A stretch of 64,000 nucleotides of DNA from Marinilabilia rubra (GCF_003121985.1 NZ_QEWP01000006.1:62001-126000), one strand, 5' to 3'. Counted from the first letter of the stretch, positions 25,656-35,204 are shown. Made by a program: numbers and translations. The notes: generated from the sequence alone by a model not told the origin.

Positions 25656-27122
25656 ATGAAAGAGGATTGGGTTGAAGTTAAGTTAGGAGAAATTTGTAAT
25701 GTAAAAATGGGTCAATCTCCTCCCTCTGAAACATATAACACAGACAAGAATGGATTGCCATTCTTTCAAGGAAAAGCAGAATTTACTGAAATACATCCAA
25801 TAGCTAAAAAATGGTGTACTTCTCCCAAGAAAGTTGCAAATAAAGATGATATACTAATTTCAGTAAGAGCCCCTGTCGGAGCGACCAATATTGCTGATCA
25901 AAAGTGCGCAATAGGAAGAGGGTTAGCAGCAATAACATACAAGTATTCCAACTCTTATGTATGGCATTATCTAAAATCAATTGAGAAAAAATTAGATAAC
26001 CAAGGAACAGGTACAACCTTTAAAGCAATATCAGGAACTGTTCTCAAATCTCAAATTTTCCCCCTCCCTCCTCTCCCCATCCAACGGGCCATCATTACCA
26101 AAATAGAAAACCTCTTTGCCTCCTTAGACAAAGGCATTGAAGACCTGACGAAAGCCCGCGAACAACTGAAAGTTTACCGGCAGGCGGTGCTTAAAAAGGC
26201 GTTTGAGGGGGAGTTTACAAAGGAGTGGAGGGAGAAACAAACTAATCTTCCCACTGCCGAAGAGCTTCTGGATGAATTAAAGAAAGAGCGTCAAAGGTTT
26301 TATGAAAAGCAGGTGGAAGATTGGAAAGAGGCTGTAAAGGAATGGGAAGAAAACGGGAAGGAAGGGAAGAAGCCTAAAAAGCCAACTTCTTTGATCAAGG
26401 AACTAAGTATTGACATCTCTATACTACCCAAAATTCCTGTTTTATGGGAATATATTAATATAGATTTTGCAACTTACAAGCTTGGAGATGGGTTACATGG
26501 AACCCCTTCTTATTCAACCCATGGGGATCACTATTTCATAAACGGAAATAACCTGGGCGGCAAGCATATTTGCATTAAAAAAAACACCAAAAGAGTCGAT
26601 AAATCTGAATACCTCAAGCACAAACGCGACTTAAACAACGATACTGTTTTAGTATCCATCAATGGAACGATAGGAAACACTAGTTTCTACAACAACGAAA
26701 AGGTAATTCTGGGGAAAAGTGCTTGCTATTTTAATCTATTACCTCTTTTAGACAAACAATTTATTCGATGGCGAATAGACAGTCTTGAGTTTAGAAACTA
26801 TGCCTTCAAGAATGCGACAGGAAGCACAATTAAGAATGTCCCTTTAAAAGCAATGAGAGATTTCGCTATTCCACTTTGCTCTAAAGAAGAACAACATCAA
26901 ATCGTCCGCGAAATCGAATCTCGCCTTTCTGTTTGCGACAAACTGGAACAAAGCATCACTGAAGGGTTAGAAAAAGCAGAAGCCCTTCGCCAAAGCATCC
27001 TGAAAAAGGCCTTTGAAGGTAAGCTGCTGAGTGAGGCAGAAATTGAGAAATGCAAACAGGAAGCCGATTATGAGCCGGCGAGTGTGTTGCTGGAGCGGAT
27101 AAAAAAGGAGAAAAAGAAGTAA
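25656..27122 (+). CDS. hsdS: Type I restriction enzyme, specificity subunit
   Basis: 488 aa with the duplicated HsdS plan. Target recognition domain 1 spans about residues 5-140. The central conserved helix follows (PPLPIQRAIITKIENLFASLDKGIEDL ... LKVYRQAVLKKAFEGEFT), then a lysine/glutamate-rich linker (about 205-250). TRD 2 spans about 255-405. The distal conserved helix is SKEEQHQIVREIESRLSVCDKLEQ ... LRQSILKKAFEGKLL. Each TRD reads one half of a bipartite site; the sites cannot be predicted by eye. Codon use in the first TRD (about 25656-26050) is more AT-rich than in the rest, as expected for exchangeable recognition domains. Confidence 0.95.
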   Translation: MKEDWVEVKLGEICNVKMGQSPPSETYNTDKNGLPFFQGKAEFTEIHPIAKKWCTSPKKVANKDDILISVRAPVGATNIADQKCAIGRGLAAITYKYSNSYVWHYLKSIEKKLDNQGTGTTFKAISGTVLKSQIFPLPPLPIQRAIITKIENLFASLDKGIEDLTKAREQLKVYRQAVLKKAFEGEFTKEWREKQTNLPTAEELLDELKKERQRFYEKQVEDWKEAVKEWEENGKEGKKPKKPTSLIKELSIDISILPKIPVLWEYINIDFATYKLGDGLHGTPSYSTHGDHYFINGNNLGGKHICIKKNTKRVDKSEYLKHKRDLNNDTVLVSINGTIGNTSFYNNEKVILGKSACYFNLLPLLDKQFIRWRIDSLEFRNYAFKNATGSTIKNVPLKAMRDFAIPLCSKEEQHQIVREIESRLSVCDKLEQSITEGLEKAEALRQSILKKAFEGKLLSEAEIEKCKQEADYEPASVLLERIKKEKKK

Positions 27123-27193
27123 TCATAATTTACTAAAAAACAACTAAATATAGAGAAATGGCAAAATATGAGTAGTATTTTTTTTAATGTGTC

Positions 27194-27513
27194 CGGTTCT
27201 GAAGCTTACCATTAAATAACTTTACCCTCGAAAAAGAAAATTATCAACATTTTACTGATCAAAGTCACATTTAATTCCTGATCAGGTTTTACTGGGCAAA
27301 AGGCGCGCAGGCCTGTCCGTTTTTCCGGGCCGGCGGTGGCGAGAAGGCTTAGTGGGCGACTTCAAAGCCTTGCGGGCCAGCCGGAAATTAAGCCTGATGC
27401 GGGCGGATAGGTTTAAACGGACTAGACCTTTTTCTTTCTTTTTGGGGCAATGCCAAAAAGAAATTAAATAAAAGAAAGCAAAAATTGGTCTGCTGATTTT
27501 TTCAACAGAACCG
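27194..27513. repeat. GC-rich non-coding insert between hsdS and hsdM
   Basis: CGGTTCTG (27194-27201) and CAGAACCG (27506-27513) are exact inverses 320 bp apart. GTGTCCGGTT at the left end matches the right terminus, read inverted, of the element at 41289-41668. The interior is GC-rich (GGGCCGGCGGTGGCGAG) and ends in TTTTGGGGCAATGCCAAAAAG. It splits hsdS from hsdM by 426 nt and has no credible gene. Confidence 0.4.
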
Positions 27514-27548
27514 AAATATGAGAAATAAATCTATAAAGAGATTGAACA

Positions 27549-29075
27549 ATGACTGATACAGCAATCATTTCAAAGATATGGAACCTCGCAGGTGTTCTGC
27601 GTGACGACGGTGTGAGCTATGGCGATTATCTGGAGCAGATAACTTACCTGCTCTTTCTGAAAATGGCCGACGAACTGAACAAGCCACCGTACAACAAAGG
27701 TTTAAAGTTTCCCCGGCTGAAAGATGTGGAAGGAAAAGAAATAGAAGATGCCGACTTCTGTAACTGGGAAACGCTGGTCGGTAAAAGAGGAGCTGAACTG
27801 GAAGCCTTCTACAACCAGTTGTTGCGCAGTCTCAGTACCGAAAAGGGAATGCTGGGGCAGATTTTCACAAAGAGCCAGAATAAAATACAGGATCCGGCCA
27901 AGCTCAAGCGCGTGATCAATCTCATTGATCAGGAACAGTGGTCACTGATGGGTGCCGACATCAAAGGCAGGATTTATGAAGGTTTGCTGGAGAAAAATGC
28001 CGAAGACACCAAATCGGGTGCGGGGCAGTATTTCACTCCCCGTCCCCTCATCAAAACCATGGTGAAATGTATGCAGCCGGCGCCCCTGAAGACCATCGCC
28101 GACCCGGCCTGTGGTACGGGAGGTTTCTTCCTGGCAGCTTACGACTGGATAACAGAAAACCATGCACTGGATCGCGATGAAAAGGAATTTCTGAAAAAGG
28201 AGACGTTCCACGGCAATGAAATTGTGGCAAATACGCGCCGTTTGTGCCTGATGAATATGTACCTGCACAACATCGGCGAAATAGACGGAGACACCTTTAT
28301 TTCGCCCAATGACGCCCTTATTTCCGACGATGGTAACCGCTTCGATTATGTATTGACCAATCCTCCTTTTGGGAAGAAAAGCAGCATGACCATCACCAAT
28401 GATCAGGGTGAAATTGAAAAGGAAGATTTGAGTTACAACCGGCAGGATTTCTGGGAAACCACCTCCAACAAACAATTAAACTTCCTGCAGCATATCAAAA
28501 ACATGCTGAAAGTGACTGGTCAGGCCGCCGTTGTTTTGCCCGACAATGTGCTGTTTGAGGGCGGTGCCGGAGAGGAAATCCGAAAGCAGCTCATGAAAAC
28601 CACCGAGCTGCACACCATCCTTCGGTTACCCACCGGTGTTTTTTATGCCCATGGGGTGAAAGCCAATGTTCTGTTTTTCGAAAACAGGCCCGCCAGCAAA
28701 GAAGCTCAAACCCGGGAAGTCTGGTTTTACGATTACCGCACCAATGTGCACCACACCCTGAAAAAGAAACCGATGACTTCGGCGGATCTGGAAGAGTTTG
28801 TAAAACTCTACAATCCGGAAAACCGACATAAACGCAGTGAAACATGGAGCGAAGAAAATCCCAATGGCAGATGGCGCAAATTCACTTATAACGAAATTCT
28901 TGCCCGGGATAAAACCAATCTGGATATTTTCTGGCTCAAAGACAAAAGCCTTTCCGATCTCGACAATCTGCCGGATCCCGACGTACTTGCCAATGAAATC
29001 ATCGAAAGCATAGAATCGGGACTTAATAGCTTTAAGGAGATTATGGGGACGATTAACGGAGGGGAGGAAAAATAA
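27549..29075 (+). CDS. hsdM: Type I modification methyltransferase subunit
   Basis: 508 aa. The N-terminal helical HsdM domain (about 1-140, DYLEQITYLLFLKMADE) leads to the N6-adenine methyltransferase fold. AdoMet motif I is ADPACGTGGFF (about 184-194), and catalytic motif IV is NPPF (271-274). GQYFTPRPLIKTMV and GVKANVLFFENRP are typical HsdM segments. Two HsdM with one HsdS form the protective methylase. Placing M after S, behind a repeat insert, departs from the usual M-S or R-M-S order. Confidence 0.95.
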   Translation: MTDTAIISKIWNLAGVLRDDGVSYGDYLEQITYLLFLKMADELNKPPYNKGLKFPRLKDVEGKEIEDADFCNWETLVGKRGAELEAFYNQLLRSLSTEKGMLGQIFTKSQNKIQDPAKLKRVINLIDQEQWSLMGADIKGRIYEGLLEKNAEDTKSGAGQYFTPRPLIKTMVKCMQPAPLKTIADPACGTGGFFLAAYDWITENHALDRDEKEFLKKETFHGNEIVANTRRLCLMNMYLHNIGEIDGDTFISPNDALISDDGNRFDYVLTNPPFGKKSSMTITNDQGEIEKEDLSYNRQDFWETTSNKQLNFLQHIKNMLKVTGQAAVVLPDNVLFEGGAGEEIRKQLMKTTELHTILRLPTGVFYAHGVKANVLFFENRPASKEAQTREVWFYDYRTNVHHTLKKKPMTSADLEEFVKLYNPENRHKRSETWSEENPNGRWRKFTYNEILARDKTNLDIFWLKDKSLSDLDNLPDPDVLANEIIESIESGLNSFKEIMGTINGGEEK

Positions 29076-29109
29076 AGATTATTTACATCACAACATAAAA
29101 GGTTTTATC

Positions 29110-29664
29110 ATGCAATATCAAGAGGCAAATAGCCTTGATACTACATACCATGCAATTCTTGAAGATTATAGTTTTATCGAAGTAACATCTATTGAAACAG
29201 CTTTCAAACAGAATAGTAAAACGCTATTTGCAGTAAAAAAGGAGTACTCGTCTAAGACCAAATCACTTTTCGATGATTATTATTTCATTCACTATAAATA
29301 ATATTTCTATGATGAAAGTTTAGCCCCATACTCCTTTGAGAAAAACGGCTGGAAACTTTTATCAATAAACGAACCTTCTGGTGACAGAAACAATGCTGTG
29401 ATTTACAAAATTGCTGCTCCCGATGGAACCGTCCGTAACATCTCAAATTTAATGCTATCTGAAGGGAATTGGTCGTTGTATTACAGAGTTTCAGGTCTAT
29501 GCAATTTACTTAAATATTTCGAGACTTTTTTCAAGTATCCGGATTGGGACTATTTTGACCTGAAAAACGAATATAAGGAGCTACAAAAAGAGTACAATAA
29601 GCTTAAAAGGGTTAATCACAGGCAAAACAGGAGACTTGAGGAGAATGGGATAAATCCAGTTTAA
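29110..29664 (+). pseudogene. Nonsense-interrupted gene of unknown function
   Basis: One reading frame runs from ATG 29110 to TAA 29664, broken only by TAA at 29299-29301. Before it the frame reads ...SLFDDYYFIHYK; after it YFYDESLAPYSFEKNGWKLLSINEPSGD... continues without any frame change to a coiled, basic end (YKELQKEYNKLKRVNHRQNRRLEENG). The joined product would be about 184 residues. I do not recognise it. A mutation of a sense codon (for example AAA or CAA) would explain the stop; a sequencing error is the alternative. It directly follows hsdM. Confidence 0.65.
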
Positions 29665-29886
29665 TAATCCCCTATTTTTGGACTTTTTATTGTTTCCTAG
29701 AATATTCTCAGTCCTCAATAAATAAAGTTTTACGGAATTTTAAATTAACTCGCCTCTCTCATTTATTCAGACCAACATAAATTAACTTAGATCTTAATCA
29801 CGAAAATCATACATCAATCATAGAATTTTTAAAAAAATTCCTGTTATTTTCGATTAATTATAAACATTATCACTATTTATTTTATT

Positions 29887-32355
29887 ATGAAAAAATTTTA
29901 TTTCTTATTAGCTCTATTTCTGTGCGTAAGCATATCATATGCACAAACCTCCAAAACAATTAATGTGGAGCAAGCTGGAACTCTTAAAACCTTGCTTTCA
30001 GAAACGGAGCTATCAACAGTAACCAATCTCACAGTAACAGGAAATATTGATGCGAGAGATGTAAAAACGATGCGGGATGATATGCCCTTGTTGGCAATAC
30101 TTGACTTAGAAAAAACAAACATCCAATATTACAGAGGCAGTTATGGTACTGATACATATATGACTGGTTTTGCAAATCAAATGCCAGATTATTCATTTTA
30201 TAACAGATCAACTAACAAGTCTAAAGTCACCCTTTCTTCCATTACCCTTCCTAATTCAATTACATCAATAGGAAAAAATGCTTTTAGGGGTTGTACTGGT
30301 CTATCATCTATTCATAGTCCTAATGAAATACCTCCAAGTGTTGATAATTCAACTTTTTACCCAAGCTTTAAGAATACCTCTTTTAAAATTGTATTTGTTC
30401 CATCAAATTCAGTTGCAGCATATAACGATTCTCCAGATTGGAGTAATTTTATTATTGCAACTGATAAACATGTAACGATTAATGTTCCTACAGCAGGCTC
30501 GATGGCGGCAACCATCATAAACAATAATGCAGGACCTTTGGATTCTATTACTCACTTAAAAGTCACGGGTAACATTAATACTATTGACATCAATCATATG
30601 AATTCAAATATGAAAACTCTTACTTTTCTTGATCTCACAGATGTTTCCATCACTTCCAACACATTTCCAGAAAAAGCGTTTCAAGATAAACTTACATTAA
30701 ATTCAATTGGCTTACCAAAGTCTTTACTTAGTATTGGCAATTATTCCTTCGCTGGTTGTACAAATCTCAAAGATGACCTTACTCTTCCCAATAAATTAAC
30801 ATCAATTGGGAATTATGCCTTTCAAAATTGCAGTGGATTTTCTGGGGAGTTAACTTTCCCTAATACATTAATATCAATTGGAGATTATGCTTTTTATAAC
30901 TGTAAAAACATTTCAGGTGAATTAAATCTGCCTAATACAATAACATCAATTGGTCACAGCGCTTTTGTAAATTGCAATTCCCTTACAGGTAACTTAATTC
31001 TACCAGACTCAATATCATATATTGGAAACAGTGTTTTTAATCAATGCAGTGGTTTAACTGGAAGCTTAACTTTACCAAATACAATAACTTCAATTGGAGA
31101 TTATGCTTTTCAAGGCTGCAGTGGATTTACTGGTGAGCTAACTCTGCCAGAATCAATAGTATCTATTGGACATAGTGTTTTTAAAGATTGTAGTGGCTTA
31201 ACTGGCGAATTAACTCTACCTAATACAATAACTTCTATTGGATATTATGCTTTTTATAGTTGCAGTGGATTTACTGGAAAATTAACGCTTCCTGAAACGA
31301 TTACTTCTATTGGAGATAGAGCTTTTTATAATTGCAGTGGCTTAACTGAACTATATATGACTAGAACTCTCAATAATATTGGTAGCAATTCTTTCGGTGG
31401 TTGTAAAAATATAGAACTAATAAAGTCCGCTAATCCAACACCACCAACCATTTACGAAAGCACTTTCACCGGTATTCCAATAGAAAGCTGCATGGTCGAT
31501 GTACCAACGGGCTCAGTGTCTGCCTATCAATCCGCAGATTACTGGAATAGCTTTATTTTTTATAATACGGAAGCAATCTATAATTTGGATGCATCGGAGA
31601 CTGTATGTTCCAATCAATTACCTTACATCTTTGGGAACCAAGAACTGATTGAGAATGGTACATATACCCAAAGATTCCAAACTTCGAATGGAACCGACAG
31701 TATTGTAAAGTTAGATTTAACTATTGCCTCAGCATATAATTTAACGGAAGAGGTAACTACTTGCCATGGGGAGCTCCCCTATACTTTTGGGAGTCAGGAG
31801 CTACTCAAAAGTGGCACTTACACCGAAACTTTCCAGACCGTCAACGGGTGTGATAGTACTGTGACATTAAATCTTACCGTTAATTCTGTAAATACCGGAA
31901 TAATAAAGGAAGAAAATATACTAACTGCTCAGGCAACAGATGCCAGCTATCAATGGTTAAATTGTGACAATGGTTTTGCTCCAATTATAGGAGAAACTAA
32001 CCAGACCTTCATTCCTAATAAAAATGGCAACTATGCTGTTGAAATTACCGAAAACGGTTGTACGGATATTTCTGGTTGTTTTGAGATCTTTTTTACAGAA
32101 ATTTCAGAAAATAGTTATGGAGCAGAAACTGCTGTTTATCCAAATCCTACAACAGGCAAAGTAACTATTAGCCTAGGAAATAATTATCCTAAAACAGTCT
32201 CGGGCCTACATGATGTAGGAGGCAACTTAATCCAGAAATTTATATTTAAAGACAAGAGTGAAATCGATATAGACATCAACACAAATCCGGGGGTTTATTT
32301 TATTCATTTGCAATCAGGAAACCAGAAAGCTATTTTAAAAGTCATAAAAAAATAA
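29887..32355 (+). CDS. BspA-type leucine-rich-repeat protein with T9SS sorting domain
   Basis: 822 aa. The signal peptide ends at SISYAQ. Residues about 100-550 hold LRR_5-type repeats of 23 residues, with LTLPNTITSIGDYAFQGCSG as a representative. Two modules of about 45 residues follow (SETVCSNQLPYIFGNQEL..., EVTTCHGELPYTFGSQEL...GCDSTVTLNLTV) of the kind seen in gliding-motility/adhesin proteins. The C-terminal T9SS domain starts at YPNPTTGKVTISLG and ends QKAILKVIKK. It is therefore probably exported through the outer membrane and attached to the surface as an adhesin. Several LRR units are also nearly identical in DNA, showing recent repeat expansion. Confidence 0.9.
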   Translation: MKKFYFLLALFLCVSISYAQTSKTINVEQAGTLKTLLSETELSTVTNLTVTGNIDARDVKTMRDDMPLLAILDLEKTNIQYYRGSYGTDTYMTGFANQMPDYSFYNRSTNKSKVTLSSITLPNSITSIGKNAFRGCTGLSSIHSPNEIPPSVDNSTFYPSFKNTSFKIVFVPSNSVAAYNDSPDWSNFIIATDKHVTINVPTAGSMAATIINNNAGPLDSITHLKVTGNINTIDINHMNSNMKTLTFLDLTDVSITSNTFPEKAFQDKLTLNSIGLPKSLLSIGNYSFAGCTNLKDDLTLPNKLTSIGNYAFQNCSGFSGELTFPNTLISIGDYAFYNCKNISGELNLPNTITSIGHSAFVNCNSLTGNLILPDSISYIGNSVFNQCSGLTGSLTLPNTITSIGDYAFQGCSGFTGELTLPESIVSIGHSVFKDCSGLTGELTLPNTITSIGYYAFYSCSGFTGKLTLPETITSIGDRAFYNCSGLTELYMTRTLNNIGSNSFGGCKNIELIKSANPTPPTIYESTFTGIPIESCMVDVPTGSVSAYQSADYWNSFIFYNTEAIYNLDASETVCSNQLPYIFGNQELIENGTYTQRFQTSNGTDSIVKLDLTIASAYNLTEEVTTCHGELPYTFGSQELLKSGTYTETFQTVNGCDSTVTLNLTVNSVNTGIIKEENILTAQATDASYQWLNCDNGFAPIIGETNQTFIPNKNGNYAVEITENGCTDISGCFEIFFTEISENSYGAETAVYPNPTTGKVTISLGNNYPKTVSGLHDVGGNLIQKFIFKDKSEIDIDINTNPGVYFIHLQSGNQKAILKVIKK

Positions 32356-32361
32356 TTTCTT

Positions 32362-32406
32362 AAAAAGGGTGTGTCACACACAAAAAAAAGTGGCACACTG
32401 CTTTTT
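32362..32406 (+). terminator. Terminator after the LRR gene
   Basis: AAAAAGGGTGTG and CACACTGCTTTTT arms with an A-rich loop, ending in a T run. Confidence 0.6.
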
Positions 32407-32509
32407 ATGGTTCATATCCATTCAACAATAGGTAAAACCATAATCCTAACGGAATGAATGCTGTATAATCACCCACTTAATCTTGACTTGCGGTGTCATT
32501 TACGGTGTC

Positions 32510-32543
32510 AAAAAACAAAAGCACCCTGATAATCAGAGTGCTT
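32510..32543 (-). terminator. Terminator of tRNA-Arg
   Basis: On the minus strand AAGCACTCTGA / TCAGGGTGCTT forms a stem just beyond the tRNA, followed by a T-rich tract. Two copies of CGGTGTCA (32491, 32503) lie next to it. Confidence 0.75.
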
Positions 32544-32545
32544 TG

Positions 32546-32617
32546 TAGCCCCACCAGGACTCGAACCTGGATCTACGGTTTAGGAAACCGCTATTCTATC
32601 CCTTGAACTATGGAGCC
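32546..32617 (-). tRNA. tRNA-Arg (anticodon CCT)
   Basis: The minus strand folds as a cloverleaf. The acceptor is GGCTCCA against TGGGGCT. The anticodon arm is GCGGT-TTCCTAA-ACCGT (CCT at 34-36, reading AGG). The T arm is CCAGG-TTCGAGT-CCTGG, and the discriminator is A. CCA is not encoded. Promoter at 32631-32638, terminator at 32510-32543. Confidence 0.93.
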
Positions 32618-32630
32618 ATTAATGTGAGCG

Positions 32631-32638
32631 CAAAAATA
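32631..32638 (-). promoter_or_regulatory. Promoter -7 element of tRNA-Arg
   Basis: TATTTTTG on the minus strand (TAnnTTTG) with TTTT 19 nt upstream, 14 nt before the tRNA 5' end. Confidence 0.55.
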
Positions 32639-32740
32639 GAAAAAGCTGCGTAATTAAAAAAGAAGGAAGCCTTTTATTATCTAAGTGAATAATAAACAGG
32701 CTTCCCTTTAATTCAGTGATCACATTGTAGGATCAAACAT

Positions 32741-33880
32741 CTAAAACTTCGACAACCTCCGGGCCACCTCAACCAGGTTTTCATCTGTGCGGGCAAAATT
32801 GAACCGCAACAAATGCTTTTTGGATTTCTCATGATAGAAAGCACTTATTGGTATTGTAGTAACACCTGCCTCTTCCACAAGGCGGACAGCAAAATCTTTG
32901 TCCCTCTCATCCGAAATATCATCGTAACTAAAAAGCTGAAAAAATGAACCATGTGAAACAATGGGCTTAAATCGGGTATCTCCCATCAATTCATTAAAGC
33001 GATCTCGTTTTTCTTTGTAAAAGGTCGATAGCTCAAGGTATTCTTCTTTGTACTCCAAAAACTCTGACAATGCCCACTGAAAAGGTGATGATACACTCTG
33101 CATCATTACCTGCTGAACTTTTCTAAGCTCATTCATCACTTTTGAGGGCCCGGCACAATAGCCAATTTGCCATCCGGACACATGATAAGTTTCTCCAAAC
33201 GAACTTATTATAACACTTCTTTCTGCCAGCTTGGGGTAAAGAGCGACACTCTGATGAGAATCGCCATTGAATACCATATGCTCAAAAATCTCATCAGAAA
33301 GAACAGTAATGCGTGTGCCGTTTATTATTTTTTGAAGGCGAAGCATGTCAAGCTCCGAGAGCACCATCCCGGTTGGATTGTGAGGAGAATTAATAATGAT
33401 CATCCTTGTATTGGAAGTGATCATTTTTTGTACCTCTTCCCAGTCGATACGGAAATCGGGTCCCTTAAGTGGCACAAAAACCGGCTTTCCTCCATTTATC
33501 TCAATCGCCGGAACATAACTATCGTAAGCGGGTTCAAAAATAACCACTTCATCACCTTCCCTGATGAGGGCAGTAATGGTAGTGAATATAGCCTGAGTGG
33601 CTCCGGCTGTAATAGTAATCTCGGTTTCCGGATTGTATTTATGCCCGTAAAGCGATTCAATTTTATCTGACACCCTTTCTCTCAATGCCACAACTCCGTC
33701 TGAAGGAGCAAATTCATTAATGCCCTCGGAGATATGCTTCCGCACAAGATCAATCAGTTTTGGTGAACAGTGAAAATCAGTATAGCCCGCAGCCATATTG
33801 ATGGCATTCTGACTGTCACCAAGTTCCGTCATCGCTTTCACAATACTATTCTCAAGGGTAATAAGCTTGGGAGCTATCAT
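32741..33880 (-). CDS. Fold-type I aminotransferase (YbdL/MtnE-like) without the PLP lysine
   Basis: 379 aa from ATG 33880 (MIAPKLITLENSIVKAM). The frame is open to ATG 33988, but a TATATTTG promoter element at 33976-33983 overlaps that start, favouring the shorter protein. Class I/II aminotransferase features: AAGYTDFHCSP, GATQAIFT, NSPHNPTG (N167), LSDEIFEHM (D196) and LRFNFAR. The PLP-binding site reads ISSFGETYHVSGWQIGY. Relatives have SFGKTYHVTGW at this place, so the Schiff-base lysine is Glu230 (codon GAA), and the phosphate-binding R/K of GW[RK]xGY is Gln. Relatives transaminate methionine or other hydrophobic amino acids; this copy may be inactive or altered in function. Confidence 0.88.
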   Translation of the reverse strand: MIAPKLITLENSIVKAMTELGDSQNAINMAAGYTDFHCSPKLIDLVRKHISEGINEFAPSDGVVALRERVSDKIESLYGHKYNPETEITITAGATQAIFTTITALIREGDEVVIFEPAYDSYVPAIEINGGKPVFVPLKGPDFRIDWEEVQKMITSNTRMIIINSPHNPTGMVLSELDMLRLQKIINGTRITVLSDEIFEHMVFNGDSHQSVALYPKLAERSVIISSFGETYHVSGWQIGYCAGPSKVMNELRKVQQVMMQSVSSPFQWALSEFLEYKEEYLELSTFYKEKRDRFNELMGDTRFKPIVSHGSFFQLFSYDDISDERDKDFAVRLVEEAGVTTIPISAFYHEKSKKHLLRFNFARTDENLVEVARRLSKF

Positions 33881-33975
33881 GATATTTTTTTTTATTTCTG
33901 GTTCTATGTGCTGTTTTTCAAATGCGCGTGATATAATTTCAATAGCCTCTTTAAATCCAGACAACCTGCTTCTAT

Positions 33976-33983
33976 CAAATATA
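33976..33983 (-). promoter_or_regulatory. Promoter -7 element of the aminotransferase gene
   Basis: TATATTTG on the minus strand, about 95 nt before ATG 33880. It overlaps the codons just after the alternative ATG 33988, which decides the start in favour of 33880. Confidence 0.4.
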
Positions 33984-34228
33984 CGCAATATTTACTGCAA
34001 AAATGCACCTTTTAATCAATTTACAACAATTCAAAAACAGTATCATACATTACTGAATATCAAAACATTTTCATTTAGCCGGGAAAGTTCAAAAAACCTA
34101 AGCCACTAAATTTCAAAAGCTTTTAACACCTTACAAAGAGCTTTCATTTTCCGCCAAATTTCAACCTTAATTTGATGGAGCTAACATTTTTCTTGATGAT
34201 TTATGGTTTTGGCCGGAGCAAAACACCT

Positions 34229-34963
34229 TCAGGAATGTAAAAGACTTTGCAAAACACTCAAAGTATTTAATTCACCGAAACTGTGTGTATGTAACCGGTA
34301 AAACCCCAATAAAGCATTTAATATCACATTGCGCTCAAAAGAGTTAACGGCAATTTGTTTTAGATTATAAACGTCAGCTGATAATAATCGGTTGAACAAA
34401 GCGGCCTTTTGCGGAGTAAGAAACAATTCATGAACAGGTTCTGTTTGCACAAAATCGCCATTTTTTAAGTCAAACCAGGATTCTTTGCCAAACCGGTTTT
34501 CATTGGGATAAAACCCCAGGTATTGTGTTAGTTTGAACAGAATAAACAAATGCAGGTTCTCGACCCCTTCTACAGCGGAATCCATCAACTCAACTGAGTG
34601 GTTCAAAAAATCATACATCTCCCCTGCCGGATCCTGCATAATTAAAACCTTTGAAAGCAACTCGGTTAGAAAAAAAGCCTGAGCCCTCGTTCCCTGATGA
34701 TAAGGGATATTTTCCATCGGGTGCATCAGGGAAAATTCTTTAATTCGTTGAAGATCTTTTCGCGGTGAGTGATACACCTCCATTGAGAGCCGGTTGAGCG
34801 GCTGCAATAAGGCAGTTTTCCGACTCTTACGGTTACCGCGCACTCCGTTTACAACATAATTTTGCCGGCCCAGCTCTCGTGTATAAATATGAATAATGGC
34901 GCTGGTTTCCCTGTATAATATATGATCCAGCACGATGCCCTCAGTCTTAACTAATGCACTCAT
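34229..34963 (-). CDS. recO: DNA repair protein RecO
   Basis: 244 aa from ATG 34963 (MSALVKTEGIVLDHILYRETSAI); the longer open frame upstream lacks the RecO start. The N-terminal OB fold (ETSAIIHIYTRELGRQNYVVNGVRG) is followed by a helical C-terminal domain (RAQAFFLTELLSKVL; LHLFILFKLTQYLGFYPN). The zinc-finger cysteines of many RecO proteins are absent, as is usual in Bacteroidota. It acts in recombinational repair, loading RecA with RecR. It is transcribed away from tRNA-Leu, with a gap of about 240 nt. Confidence 0.9.
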   Translation of the reverse strand: MSALVKTEGIVLDHILYRETSAIIHIYTRELGRQNYVVNGVRGNRKSRKTALLQPLNRLSMEVYHSPRKDLQRIKEFSLMHPMENIPYHQGTRAQAFFLTELLSKVLIMQDPAGEMYDFLNHSVELMDSAVEGVENLHLFILFKLTQYLGFYPNENRFGKESWFDLKNGDFVQTEPVHELFLTPQKAALFNRLLSADVYNLKQIAVNSFERNVILNALLGFYRLHTHSFGELNTLSVLQSLLHS

Positions 34964-35142
34964 GGTATATTTAGTACTTTTCGTAAGCAAAGATAGCAGA
35001 TAAGAGTCAAAGACAGTGTAACCCTCACCGGGTAAATCATGTCCCACTATTCCATTGGACATGCGTCAAAAAAATTATCACTCCATTTTCCTCTAGCACA
35101 CAGGGCATATAAAAAAGATTGTATGAAAACGACATTTTTTTG

Positions 35143-35173
35143 TTTGCAACAACACAAGATTGTTTTATATTTG
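35143..35173 (+). promoter_or_regulatory. Consensus Bacteroidota promoter of tRNA-Leu
   Basis: TTTG (35143-35146), exactly 19 nt, then TATATTTG (35166-35173). This is the textbook -33/-7 pair, with the tRNA beginning about 25 nt beyond the expected start site. Confidence 0.8.
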
Positions 35174-35204
35174 CATCCGCGAATTAACCAATAGCAACCA
35201 CTAT

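Noticed and set aside
32491-32617. Genomic-island attachment site at tRNA-Arg (two CGGTGTCA copies beside it)
   Set aside because: No integrase, and no second copy of the tRNA 3' end seen in the window; the 8-bp repeats alone are weak.
33881-33988. N-terminal extension of the aminotransferase to ATG 33988
   Set aside because: A TATATTTG promoter element overlaps that start, and relatives begin near the MIAPKL start.
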